Below, piece after piece: positions 31,797-40,564 of a DNA stretch of 64,000 nt; within the stretch, counting starts at the first letter, position 1; each line of letters opens with the position of its first letter. The stretch comes from Ruania alkalisoli (GTDB lineage Bacteria; Actinomycetota; Actinomycetes; Actinomycetales; Beutenbergiaceae). The stretch covers positions 95,581-159,580 of the forward strand of contig NZ_CP063169.1 in the NCBI RefSeq assembly GCF_014960965.1. The letters are read 5' to 3'. The position numbers and the translations under genes are program-made. The notes beneath the pieces were generated by a model. It searched no databases, was not told the origin of the DNA, and worked only from the letters and a program-made list of their open reading frames with translations.

Positions 31797-32704
31797 CGGC
31801 GGAGCTTCCCTTTCGTAGCAGGCTCCGCGCGAGCCTGCCCGCCTACGCCTTCCTCTCGCCGTGGCTGGTCGGCTTGTTCGGGCTGACCCTTGGGCCGATG
31901 CTGCTCACGCTGTACTACTCGTTCACCGACTACAGCCTGCTCGCAGCCCCGGAGTGGCTTGGACTTGACAACTACACTCGGCTCGCCGGCGATCCGCGGT
32001 ACCTGGACTCGCTCGTGGTCACCGGCACGTACGTGCTGTTCTCCGTGCCCTTCGAGTTGATTGCCGCGCTGACGGTGGCGATGGTTCTCAATCGGGGAAT
32101 GCGTGGCCTGACGTTCTACCGCGCGATCTACTACGTCCCCAGCTTGCTCGGCGGCAGTGTGGCGATCGCGATCCTGTGGCGGCAGATTTTCGGCAGTGAC
32201 GGACTGGTGAATCAGGTCCTGGCGATCTTCGGCTATGAGGGATCGGGCTGGATATCCTCACCCGATACGGCGCTGAGCACCCTGATCATCCTGCGCATCT
32301 GGCAGTTCGGTGCTCCGATGGTGATCTTCCTGGCCGGGCTCCGGCAGATCCCGGCCGAACTCCTCGAGGCCGCCGCGATTGACGGCGCTGGAAAGGTGCG
32401 GCGCTTTCTCGCGATCACGCTGCCGCTTCTCACTCCGATCGTCTTCTTCAACCTGGTGCTGCAGATCATCGGCGCGTTCCAGGCATTCACGCCGGCCTTC
32501 ATCGTCTCGGGTGGGACCGGTGGCCCCAGCGACTCGACGCTCTTCTACACCCTCTATCTCTACCAGCGTGCCTTCGGCAGTTTCGAGATGGGCTACGCCG
32601 CCGCAATGGCCTGGGTGCTGCTCCTCATCATTGCCGCATTCACCGCGGCGAACTTCATGATGAGCCGCCGCTGGGTGTTCTACTCCGACGAGGGGAAACG
32701 ATGA
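31793..32704 (+). CDS. sugar ABC transporter permease (MalF/UgpA type)
   Basis: A 303-residue inner-membrane permease with six segments. It has the N-terminal FLSPWLVGLFGLTLGPMLLT, the second segment YVLFSVPFELIAALTVAMVL, and the ATPase-docking loop ELLEAAAIDGAGKVRRFLAI followed by TLPLLTP. It pairs with the next gene, with which it overlaps by four bases. No ATPase is encoded in the operon. Confidence 0.93.
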   Translation: MTAELPFRSRLRASLPAYAFLSPWLVGLFGLTLGPMLLTLYYSFTDYSLLAAPEWLGLDNYTRLAGDPRYLDSLVVTGTYVLFSVPFELIAALTVAMVLNRGMRGLTFYRAIYYVPSLLGGSVAIAILWRQIFGSDGLVNQVLAIFGYEGSGWISSPDTALSTLIILRIWQFGAPMVIFLAGLRQIPAELLEAAAIDGAGKVRRFLAITLPLLTPIVFFNLVLQIIGAFQAFTPAFIVSGGTGGPSDSTLFYTLYLYQRAFGSFEMGYAAAMAWVLLLIIAAFTAANFMMSRRWVFYSDEGKR

Positions 32705-33564
32705 CCGCCGTGAGCACGAGACGTTCCGGAGCCACCGCTCTCTCGCGCACTACCGGGCACATCGCCATCGCGCTAGTCGGGCTGCTGATGTTCTATCCGC
32801 TGCTGTGGATGCTCTCGAGTTCCTTCAAGCCGGTCTCGGAGATCTTCGGGCCAGGCTCCGGAGCGCTCATTCCTGGCAGCCCAAGCCTGGACAACTACAG
32901 CGAAGGGTGGACCGGCCCCGGGCTGCCGTTCACCCGTTACCTGATCAACTCACTCATCGTGTGCACGCTGACCGTTCTCGGTAATGTCCTCAGCTGTTCT
33001 CTGGCTGCGTTCGCGTTCGCGCGCATGCAGTTTCTCGGTCGGAAGGCGTTCTTCGCGGCCATGCTCGCCACCGTGATGCTGCCTCAGCACGTGACGTTGA
33101 TCTCCCAGTACGCCATCTTCCGAGATCTGGGTTGGCTCGATACCTATCTACCGCTCGTGGTCCCCAAGTTCCTCGCCACCGAGGCGTTCTTCGTCTTCCT
33201 CATGGTGCAGTTCATCCGAGGAATACCCCGAGAGCTGGACGAGGCGGCGCGCATCGACGGTTGCTCATGGTGGGGCATCTACCGCAAGATCGTCCTTCCA
33301 CTGCTCAGTCCTGCACTGGTCACGACTGCAATCTTCTCCTTCATCTGGGCCTACAACGACTTCCTCGCCCCGCTGATCTACATCTCATCTCCGGAGAAGC
33401 TCACTGTCCCGCTGGCATTGCGCACGTTCCTCGACTCGTCGGGGCAGTCGGCGTGGGGCCAGCTGTTCGCCATGAGCATCGTGACCCTGATCCCCGTCGT
33501 GGCAGCATTCGTCATCTTCCAGCGTCGCATCGTCGAAGGAGTCTCGACCACCGGCCTCAAGTAA
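32701..33564 (+). CDS. sugar ABC transporter permease (MalG/UgpE type)
   Basis: A 287-residue partner permease. Typical features are FYPLLWMLSSSFKPVSEIF near the N-terminus, the docking loop ELDEAARIDGCSWWGIYRKI followed by VLPLLSP, WAYNDFLAPLIY, and the C-terminal FQRRIVEGVSTTGLK. It completes the channel for the sulfatase-linked sugar. It is followed ten bases later by the LacI regulator gene. Confidence 0.93.
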   Translation: MTAVSTRRSGATALSRTTGHIAIALVGLLMFYPLLWMLSSSFKPVSEIFGPGSGALIPGSPSLDNYSEGWTGPGLPFTRYLINSLIVCTLTVLGNVLSCSLAAFAFARMQFLGRKAFFAAMLATVMLPQHVTLISQYAIFRDLGWLDTYLPLVVPKFLATEAFFVFLMVQFIRGIPRELDEAARIDGCSWWGIYRKIVLPLLSPALVTTAIFSFIWAYNDFLAPLIYISSPEKLTVPLALRTFLDSSGQSAWGQLFAMSIVTLIPVVAAFVIFQRRIVEGVSTTGLK

Positions 33565-33574
33565 CGTGACGCCT

Positions 33575-34621
33575 ATGACCGCGGACCCGAAGGCGCCCAG
33601 GCCCCGGTTGACGGACGTCGCCGAGATCGCTGGCGTGTCCATGAAGACGGTCTCGAACGTCATCAATGGCTACGTCCACGTCACCGAGGCCACGCGGCAG
33701 CGTGTGCAGGCGGCCATCGACGAGGTCGGCTACCGCCCCAACCTCTCAGCCCGCAATCTCGCCCGGGGCCGTGCCGGCGTGATCGCCCTCGTGGTGCCAC
33801 GGTTGGAGATGCCGTACTTCGCCTCTCTCGCGGGGCGGGTGATCGAGAAGGCCGAGGCGCGGGGGTGGTTCGTCCTCATCCACGAGACCGGGGGAGAGCT
33901 CGCCGCCGAGCGCGCGGCCCTGGAGGGACACTTCCCGCAGCGGATCGACGGCCTCATCGTCAGCGCCCAGCACCTGACCCCCGATGACGTCCGCGCCCGG
34001 GCGGACGGGACACCGCTGGTGCTGCTCGGTGAGCAGGACTATCGCCACGTGGCCGACCACGTTGCGATCGACAACGTCGCGGCCTCGCGCGCCGCGGTCG
34101 AGCACTTGATCGCACAGGGATGCCGCAGGATCGCCATGGTCGGCGCCCGCCCGGAGGCCCCCGACGACCCTCGTGCCGAGGGTTACCGCCAGGCGCTCAC
34201 AGCAGCTGGACTGCCCATCGATGGCACGCTCATGCGCCCCATCCACGGCAACCTCGGCGAGGAAGGTGAGCGAGCGACCCAGCGACTGCTGGCGGAGATC
34301 CCGCAGCCGCCGGACGGGCTGTTCGCCGTCACCGACTGGGTCGCGCTCGGCGCGATCCGCGCCCTGCAGCTGGCGGGCCTGCGCGTGCCTGAGGACGTCG
34401 CCGTCGTCGGTTTCGACGACATCCCTTACGCGCGCGCGGTCACGCCGTCGTTGACCACGATCGCACCAGATCGCTCCGCGATCGCCGAGCTCGCGCTCCG
34501 GATGCTGGAGGCCCAGTCAGCCTCGGGGGAGACTGTGCCGATGGACGAGAACGTTCCATTCGAGCTGGTCGTCCGTGAGTCGAGTGCCCGCCGCGCGAGT
34601 CCAGGTCGTCCTTCCGCCTGA
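33575..34621 (+). CDS. LacI-family transcriptional repressor
   Basis: The 348-residue repressor has the N-terminal helix-turn-helix and hinge helix (LTDVAEIAGVSMKTVSNVIN, then RQRVQAAIDEVGYRPNLSAR) and a periplasmic-binding-like sensor domain (about 65-335) with HVAIDNVAASRAAVEHLIAQ, DGLFAVTDWVALGAIRAL and VAVVGFDDIPYA. It should repress the sulfatase/importer operon of which it is the last gene, by binding the dyads at 28903-28959. Inducer is unknown. ATG 33575 is preferred; GTG 33566 would add three residues. Confidence 0.93.
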   Translation: MTADPKAPRPRLTDVAEIAGVSMKTVSNVINGYVHVTEATRQRVQAAIDEVGYRPNLSARNLARGRAGVIALVVPRLEMPYFASLAGRVIEKAEARGWFVLIHETGGELAAERAALEGHFPQRIDGLIVSAQHLTPDDVRARADGTPLVLLGEQDYRHVADHVAIDNVAASRAAVEHLIAQGCRRIAMVGARPEAPDDPRAEGYRQALTAAGLPIDGTLMRPIHGNLGEEGERATQRLLAEIPQPPDGLFAVTDWVALGAIRALQLAGLRVPEDVAVVGFDDIPYARAVTPSLTTIAPDRSAIAELALRMLEAQSASGETVPMDENVPFELVVRESSARRASPGRPSA

Positions 34622-34646
34622 CCGCAGCGACACGGGTGCGCCAATA

Positions 34647-34666
34647 TGCGGCACGATGGTGCCGCA
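34647..34666. terminator. hairpin between lacI and the convergent flavin-type oxidoreductase gene
   Basis: TGCGGCAC-GATG-GTGCCGCA is an eight-base perfect stem with a four-base loop, 25 bases after the lacI stop in a convergent gap. There is no T-run. It probably ends transcription at least partly. Confidence 0.5.
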
Positions 34667-34734
34667 GACCGGTGGATCCGTGTCGATTGCGCCATGGTAT
34701 GCGGTGATGGGCCCAGCCGGTCCCAGGGTGGCCG

Positions 34735-35145
34735 TCAGTCGGCTTGTGCCGCTCCCCAGCCATGCCATCGGTCCAACTCGACCAGTACGCTCACGCGGGC
34801 ACGATCGCGCACCGGATACGGGTTGCCCCCGTAGTGCCGCGACAGGCGATCGATGTCGACGAGTCCCTCATCGTCACGGATCTCAACAACACGACCCTGC
34901 ACGCTGACATGCGTGTACCAGTTGTCCTCGGCGATCGCAGTGAGGGAGACGTGCGGGTTGGAGCGCAGGTGCTGCAGTCGCGCCCGGGCGCCGTCCAGGT
35001 TCAGCAGCAGTCGCCCGTCCTCCTCGATGAGGTACCACGTGGCCACCGAGACGGGGTAGCCATCCGGGTGAACGGTCGCCATGACCGCTGGGTTGGGCTG
35101 GCGGAGCACGTCGAGTGCCTTCTCGCTCAGTGGCGTGCGGGGCAT
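34735..35145 (-). CDS. PPOX-class F420/flavin-dependent oxidoreductase
   Basis: A 136-residue split-barrel protein of the pyridoxamine-phosphate-oxidase-like family, close to the probable F420-dependent group common in actinobacteria. Hallmarks are NPAVMATVHPDGYPVSVATW, LLLNLDGARARLQHLRSNPH, VSLTAI and VSVQGRVVEI. It would reduce or bind a small molecule with F420 or a flavin; the substrate is unknown. ATG 35145 overlaps the crgA stop by one base (TGATG), so the two are co-translated. A longer reading from 35313 overlaps crgA in another frame and is rejected. Confidence 0.85.
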   Translation of the reverse strand: MPRTPLSEKALDVLRQPNPAVMATVHPDGYPVSVATWYLIEEDGRLLLNLDGARARLQHLRSNPHVSLTAIAEDNWYTHVSVQGRVVEIRDDEGLVDIDRLSRHYGGNPYPVRDRARVSVLVELDRWHGWGAAQAD

Positions 35146-35390
35146 CAGCGCCACCGCATCGTCATCACGAATCCGATCATCATCAGACCGAAGCCGACGG
35201 CCAGGTTCCAGGATCCGATACCGGGGATGGGGCCGCCAGACTGCCAGATGTAGGTGGTCACCACCCACACGAGCCCGAGGACCATCAGCGTGAGCATCGT
35301 GGGCGCCCACCAACTCGGGTTGGCCTTCGGTGCCGCGGGCTCAGGCGGCGGCGTGTAGCTGGGCTTCTTGCGGGACTTCGACTCAGGCAT
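35145..35390 (-). CDS. crgA: cell division protein CrgA
   Basis: The 81-residue protein has the CrgA layout: a basic Pro-rich N-terminus (SKSRKKPSYTPPPEP), a Trp-rich first membrane segment (PSWWAPTMLTLMVLGLVWVV), a short outside loop with YIWQSGGPIPGIGSWN, and a second segment (LAVGFGLMMIGFVMTMRWR). CrgA helps recruit peptidoglycan synthases to the actinobacterial septum. GAGGAG precedes the ATG. It lies on the minus strand next to the DUF881 and trpG genes as in Mycobacterium and Streptomyces. Confidence 0.95.
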   Translation of the reverse strand: MPESKSRKKPSYTPPPEPAAPKANPSWWAPTMLTLMVLGLVWVVTTYIWQSGGPIPGIGSWNLAVGFGLMMIGFVMTMRWR

Positions 35391-35423
35391 GCTGGAGATC
35401 TCCTCGTGACGTCTGGGGCCAAT

Positions 35424-35475
35424 CCTACGGGCAGAACTCAGGCGACGCTCCTACCGGCAGAACTCAAGCGACGCG
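35424..35475. repeat. 26-bp tandem duplication at the methyltransferase 3' end
   Basis: Two adjacent 26-base units (35424-35449 and 35450-35475), each of the form CCTAC(G/C)GGCAGAACTCA followed by (G/A)GCGACGC, differ at three positions. The second unit contains the stop codon (TGA at 35464-35466) and the last codons of the minus-strand methyltransferase gene, so the first unit is a copy of a gene end lying in the spacer. Confidence 0.85.
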
Positions 35476-36135
35476 GCGGAACAGCGCGAACCCGTCCCAG
35501 CCCTTGGAGCCGACCGTCTGCAGTGCGGTGCCGTCCAGGCGTGGGTCACTGGCCGCGAGAGCCAGCGCCTCGTGAACGCCACGCACGTCCGGTTCCTCAG
35601 CCGAGGCGGCGTCGGCGATGCGCCCGGAGCGGACCACATTGTCGAGCACGATGAGACTGCCGGGACGGGTCAGCTCCAGGGCAGCGCGCAGGTAGGTGGC
35701 GTTGCTGGGCTTGTCCGCGTCGATGAAGACCAGGTCGAACGGCTCCTGCCCGGTGTCGATGAGCCGTTGGGCGCTCTCCGCCGCGGGACCGAGCATGATG
35801 TCGACGACGTCGCCCACACCCGCGTGGTCGAGGTTGCGCCGTGCGACGGAGGCATTCTGCTCCGAGACTTCCAGCGTGACCACTCGACCGCCCGGTCCGA
35901 CGGCACGAGCGAGCCAGATCGTGCTGTAGCCGGCCAGGGTGCCCAGCTCGAGTACGCGGTGTGCTCCGATGGCGGCGGCGAGCATGGCCAGCAGCTTGCC
36001 CTGATTGGGAGCGACCGCCGCTCCCGGCATCGTGGTCTCGGCGGCAGCCTCACGGGCCGAGACGAGGGCGTCGTCCTCATCGACCAGCGTGGCCACCAGA
36101 TAGTCGTCGACGGCGATCTGTGCATCGGTGCTCAT
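35464..36135 (-). CDS. SAM-dependent O-methyltransferase (family 3, catechol-type)
   Basis: A 223-residue Rossmann methyltransferase. The SAM site is VLELGTLAGYSTIWLA, with VVTLEVSEQNASVARRNLDH for the ribose-binding acidic region, and FDLVFIDADKPSN supplies the metal-binding Asp residues of the catechol O-methyltransferase group. The C-terminus GWDGFALFRRVA is typical. It methylates an unknown hydroxylated small molecule. ATG 36135 is chosen (MSTDAQIAVDDYLV); upstream in-frame sequence is Cys/His/Gly-rich and unlikely. It is convergent in spirit with nothing nearby and divergent from the DUF881 gene. Confidence 0.92.
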   Translation of the reverse strand: MSTDAQIAVDDYLVATLVDEDDALVSAREAAAETTMPGAAVAPNQGKLLAMLAAAIGAHRVLELGTLAGYSTIWLARAVGPGGRVVTLEVSEQNASVARRNLDHAGVGDVVDIMLGPAAESAQRLIDTGQEPFDLVFIDADKPSNATYLRAALELTRPGSLIVLDNVVRSGRIADAASAEEPDVRGVHEALALAASDPRLDGTALQTVGSKGWDGFALFRRVA

Positions 36136-36237
36136 GGGCCCATCGTGACACGCGTGATCGAGGCGCGCTCGAGTGTGCCGCAGGTCCTGACCGGACGCGC
36201 CCTGTCCGGAGCCAGAATGCCCACCTATGCTGGAGCC

Positions 36238-37020
36238 ATGAGCGCACGCGGCACAGACGCTCACCGGACCGGCATCTCGCTGGGGGTGGGCGTTGTCGGC
36301 GTGCTCGCGGGGCTGCTATTCGCCACCAATGCATCCCTGTTCGCGGATCAGCAGGGCCGTCAGCCGACCGACTTCGAGGATCTGGTGCGTTCGGAGGCCT
36401 CACGCCTGGACGAGACCAACGCCCGGTACCAGGCGCTCGACGACGAGGTGAACCGGCTGCTGGCGCAGGAGTCGGAGGCCGGCAGCGCCGGGACCATCAC
36501 CACTCAGATGCGGTTCGCGGCCGGGCGCACGGCGGCGACCGGACCGGGCGTCACGGTGTCGTTGTCGGACTCCCCGCTCATTCACGACGTGCCTGAGGGA
36601 TTCAGCGCGGACGCCCTCCTCGTTCATCAGCAGGATCTCGAGGGCGTCATCAACGCGCTCTGGTCCGGCGGTGCCGAGGCGATCACCGTGCAGGGCCACC
36701 GGCTGGGACCGCTGACGAAGATCCGCTGCGTGGGCAACGTGCTGCTGGTGGACGGAAATGTCTACTCCCCGCCGTATGTCATATCCGCCATCGGGGAGAG
36801 TGACGCGCTGCGCGCCGGGCTCGACCAGTCTGACGCCGTGCGTGTCTATCGCGACTATGTGGACCAGGTGAGCCTGGGATACTCGGTGGTGGACGAGGAT
36901 CAGCTTGAGATGCCGAGGATCGAGGGGGGCCTTTCCATGGAGTACGCACGGCTACCGGGCGAAGAACCGATCAGCTGGCAACAGCCCGCGTCAGACCAGA
37001 GAGACGGAGAGAACTCATGA
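36238..37020 (+). CDS. DUF881-family membrane protein
   Basis: A 260-residue protein with one N-terminal membrane segment (LGVGVVGVLAGLLFATNASLF) and an outside domain of the DUF881 family. Recognisable parts are the coiled start RYQALDDEVNRLL, AATGPGVTVSLSDSP, NALWSGGAEAITVQGHRL and IRCVGNVLLVDG followed by SPPYVISAIG. In actinobacteria it stands beside crgA and the sortase/trpG genes, and a link to division or envelope assembly is suspected but unproved. Start at ATG 36238; ATG 36217 would add seven residues. It overlaps the sortase gene by four bases. Confidence 0.9.
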   Translation: MSARGTDAHRTGISLGVGVVGVLAGLLFATNASLFADQQGRQPTDFEDLVRSEASRLDETNARYQALDDEVNRLLAQESEAGSAGTITTQMRFAAGRTAATGPGVTVSLSDSPLIHDVPEGFSADALLVHQQDLEGVINALWSGGAEAITVQGHRLGPLTKIRCVGNVLLVDGNVYSPPYVISAIGESDALRAGLDQSDAVRVYRDYVDQVSLGYSVVDEDQLEMPRIEGGLSMEYARLPGEEPISWQQPASDQRDGENS

Positions 37021-37808
37021 GCCGTCTGGACGAGATCGCCCAGGAACAGCAAGAGGAAGCGGCACAAGTGGCTCGTCGTCAACAGGCCAAGCGGCCCCGC
37101 CCCAGTGTGGGCGCCCGGATCGTCGGCGGGATCGGTGAACTGCTGATCACCGCCGGTCTGCTGCTCGGTCTTTTCGTGGTCTGGCAGCTGTGGTGGACCG
37201 ATGTCGAAGGCGCGCGTGAGGCCGGCGATGCTGTTTCAGAGTTCACCGAGGGACTCGACGTGGAGATCCCCGAGGTCGCCGGTGAGGAGCGTACTGAGGA
37301 GCCCCCGCCCGAGCCGGAGCCGGTGGAGCTTTCCGGTGACACCTTCGCAGCCTTGTGGGTGCCTGACTGGGGACTTGACTACCGGTGGCCGATCGCCGAG
37401 GGTGTGTCGCGCGATAGCGTGCTGGACGCCGGAATGGTCGGTCATTACCCGGACACGGCGATGCCGGGTCAGATCGGCAACTTCTCGGTGGCCGGGCACC
37501 GCCAGACGTACGGCCGGCCGTTCTTCCACATCGATACCCTCGCCGCCGGTGACTCGATCATCGTGCAAACCCACACCGCCTGGTACGTCTACAAGGTGAC
37601 CGAGTACGACATTGTGCAGCCCACCGAGGTGGACGTGATCGCGCCGGTTCCCGGCGAACCCGGTGTGGAGCCAGGTGCGGCGATGTTGACGCTGACGACC
37701 TGCCACCCGTTGTGGTCGACCGCCGAGCGCTACATCGTGCACGCCGAGCTGGACCACTGGATCCCGCTCGAGGACGGTATGCCTGCTGAACTGTTGGAGG
37801 ACTCCTGA
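37017..37808 (+). CDS. srtE: class E sortase
   Basis: A 263-residue transpeptidase anchored by an N-terminal segment (IGELLITAGLLLGLFVVWQL) after a charged cytoplasmic start. An acidic Pro-rich linker follows (about 75-105), then the sortase domain with FSVAGHRQTYGRPF (catalytic His) and MLTLTTCHPLWSTAERY (catalytic Cys and Arg). Class E sortases in actinobacteria recognise LAxTG motifs. A protein ending in LAETG is encoded at 48965-51397, making it a likely substrate. The gene overlaps neighbours on both sides (4 and 1 bases), so it is part of the DUF881-srtE-small protein-trpG operon. Confidence 0.93.
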   Translation: MSRLDEIAQEQQEEAAQVARRQQAKRPRPSVGARIVGGIGELLITAGLLLGLFVVWQLWWTDVEGAREAGDAVSEFTEGLDVEIPEVAGEERTEEPPPEPEPVELSGDTFAALWVPDWGLDYRWPIAEGVSRDSVLDAGMVGHYPDTAMPGQIGNFSVAGHRQTYGRPFFHIDTLAAGDSIIVQTHTAWYVYKVTEYDIVQPTEVDVIAPVPGEPGVEPGAAMLTLTTCHPLWSTAERYIVHAELDHWIPLEDGMPAELLEDS

Positions 37809-37969
37809 TGTACGCGGCAATCTGGCGGATCCTGCCCGGGCCGAAGGCCGTGAAGGCGCTGCTGTCCCTGATCCTCGTGGCCGCGGTGGTGGCGGTGCTG
37901 TTCCTGTGGGTCTTCCCCGCGGTCGCTCCCTACATGCCGTTCAACGACCAGACGGTCGGGACGTCCTGA
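37808..37969 (+). CDS. 53-residue single-span membrane protein
   Basis: A short gene fits exactly between srtE and trpG, overlapping each by one base (TGATG at both ends). The peptide begins MYAAIWRILPGPKAVKALL, has one strong membrane segment (LILVAAVVAVLFLWVFPAV) and a short tail APYMPFNDQTVGTS. Translational coupling on both sides and good codon use make it convincing. Small membrane proteins at this spot occur in related cluster arrangements; I do not know a function. It may assist the sortase or the divisome. Confidence 0.8.
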   Translation: MYAAIWRILPGPKAVKALLSLILVAAVVAVLFLWVFPAVAPYMPFNDQTVGTS

Positions 37970-38601
37970 TGACCCGCGTGCTCGTCGTGGACAACTACGA
38001 CAGCTTCGTCTACACGATCGTGGGCTACCTGCAGCAGCTGGCGGCGGAGACCGTGGTGCTGCGCAACGACGACCCGACGCTCGCCGGGGTGGGCGTGCTG
38101 GACGGCTATGACGGCGTACTCGTCTCACCCGGACCGGGGACGCCGAAGGAGGCAGGTGAGTCGTTGCGGGTCATCGAGCGCTGCGCCGAAGCGGGTCTGC
38201 CGATGCTGGGCGTGTGCCTCGGCCACCAGGCGCTCGGGGAACTCTTCGGCGGCGTGGTGACCCACTCACCCGAACTCATGCACGGCAAGACCTCCGAGGT
38301 CTCCCACGACGGCGCAGGCGTCTTCGCCGGTCTCCCCTCACCTTTCACCGCGACCCGCTATCACTCGCTTGCTGTCCAAGCCGACACGGTCCCCGAGGAG
38401 CTGGACGTCACCGCGACGACCGCCAACGGCATCGTCATGGGACTCCAGCACCGCACGCTGCCGCTGCACGGCGTGCAGTTCCACCCGGAGTCGGTGCTCA
38501 CCGAGGGTGGGCACCGGTTGCTCGCGAACTGGCTCGCGGTCACCGGGGACGAGAAGGCCGTGGAACGCTCGGCGGGGATGGCCCCGCTCGTCGCTCGCTG
38601 A
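37969..38601 (+). CDS. trpG: glutamine amidotransferase, anthranilate/aminodeoxychorismate synthase component II
   Basis: The 210-residue class I glutamine amidotransferase supplies ammonia to chorismate-using synthases for tryptophan or folate. Evidence: VDNYDSFVYTIVGYL at the start, LVSPGPGTP, the nucleophile Cys in GVCLGHQALGE, MHGKTSEVSHDG, YHSLAV, and the His-Glu pair in GVQFHPESVLTEGG. The gene at this position in actinobacteria is called trpG or pabA; partner choice cannot be decided. It is the last gene of its operon and converges on pknB with 28 bases between stops. Confidence 0.95.
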   Translation: MTRVLVVDNYDSFVYTIVGYLQQLAAETVVLRNDDPTLAGVGVLDGYDGVLVSPGPGTPKEAGESLRVIERCAEAGLPMLGVCLGHQALGELFGGVVTHSPELMHGKTSEVSHDGAGVFAGLPSPFTATRYHSLAVQADTVPEELDVTATTANGIVMGLQHRTLPLHGVQFHPESVLTEGGHRLLANWLAVTGDEKAVERSAGMAPLVAR

Positions 38602-38629
38602 CCGAGCGACGTCAGCCGCTGAGGGAGCC

Positions 38630-40564
<1,935 letters not shown>

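Noticed and set aside
34735-35313. Longer reading of the PPOX-class gene
   Set aside because: The upstream 56 codons run inside crgA in another frame; the TGATG junction at 35145 fits the start.
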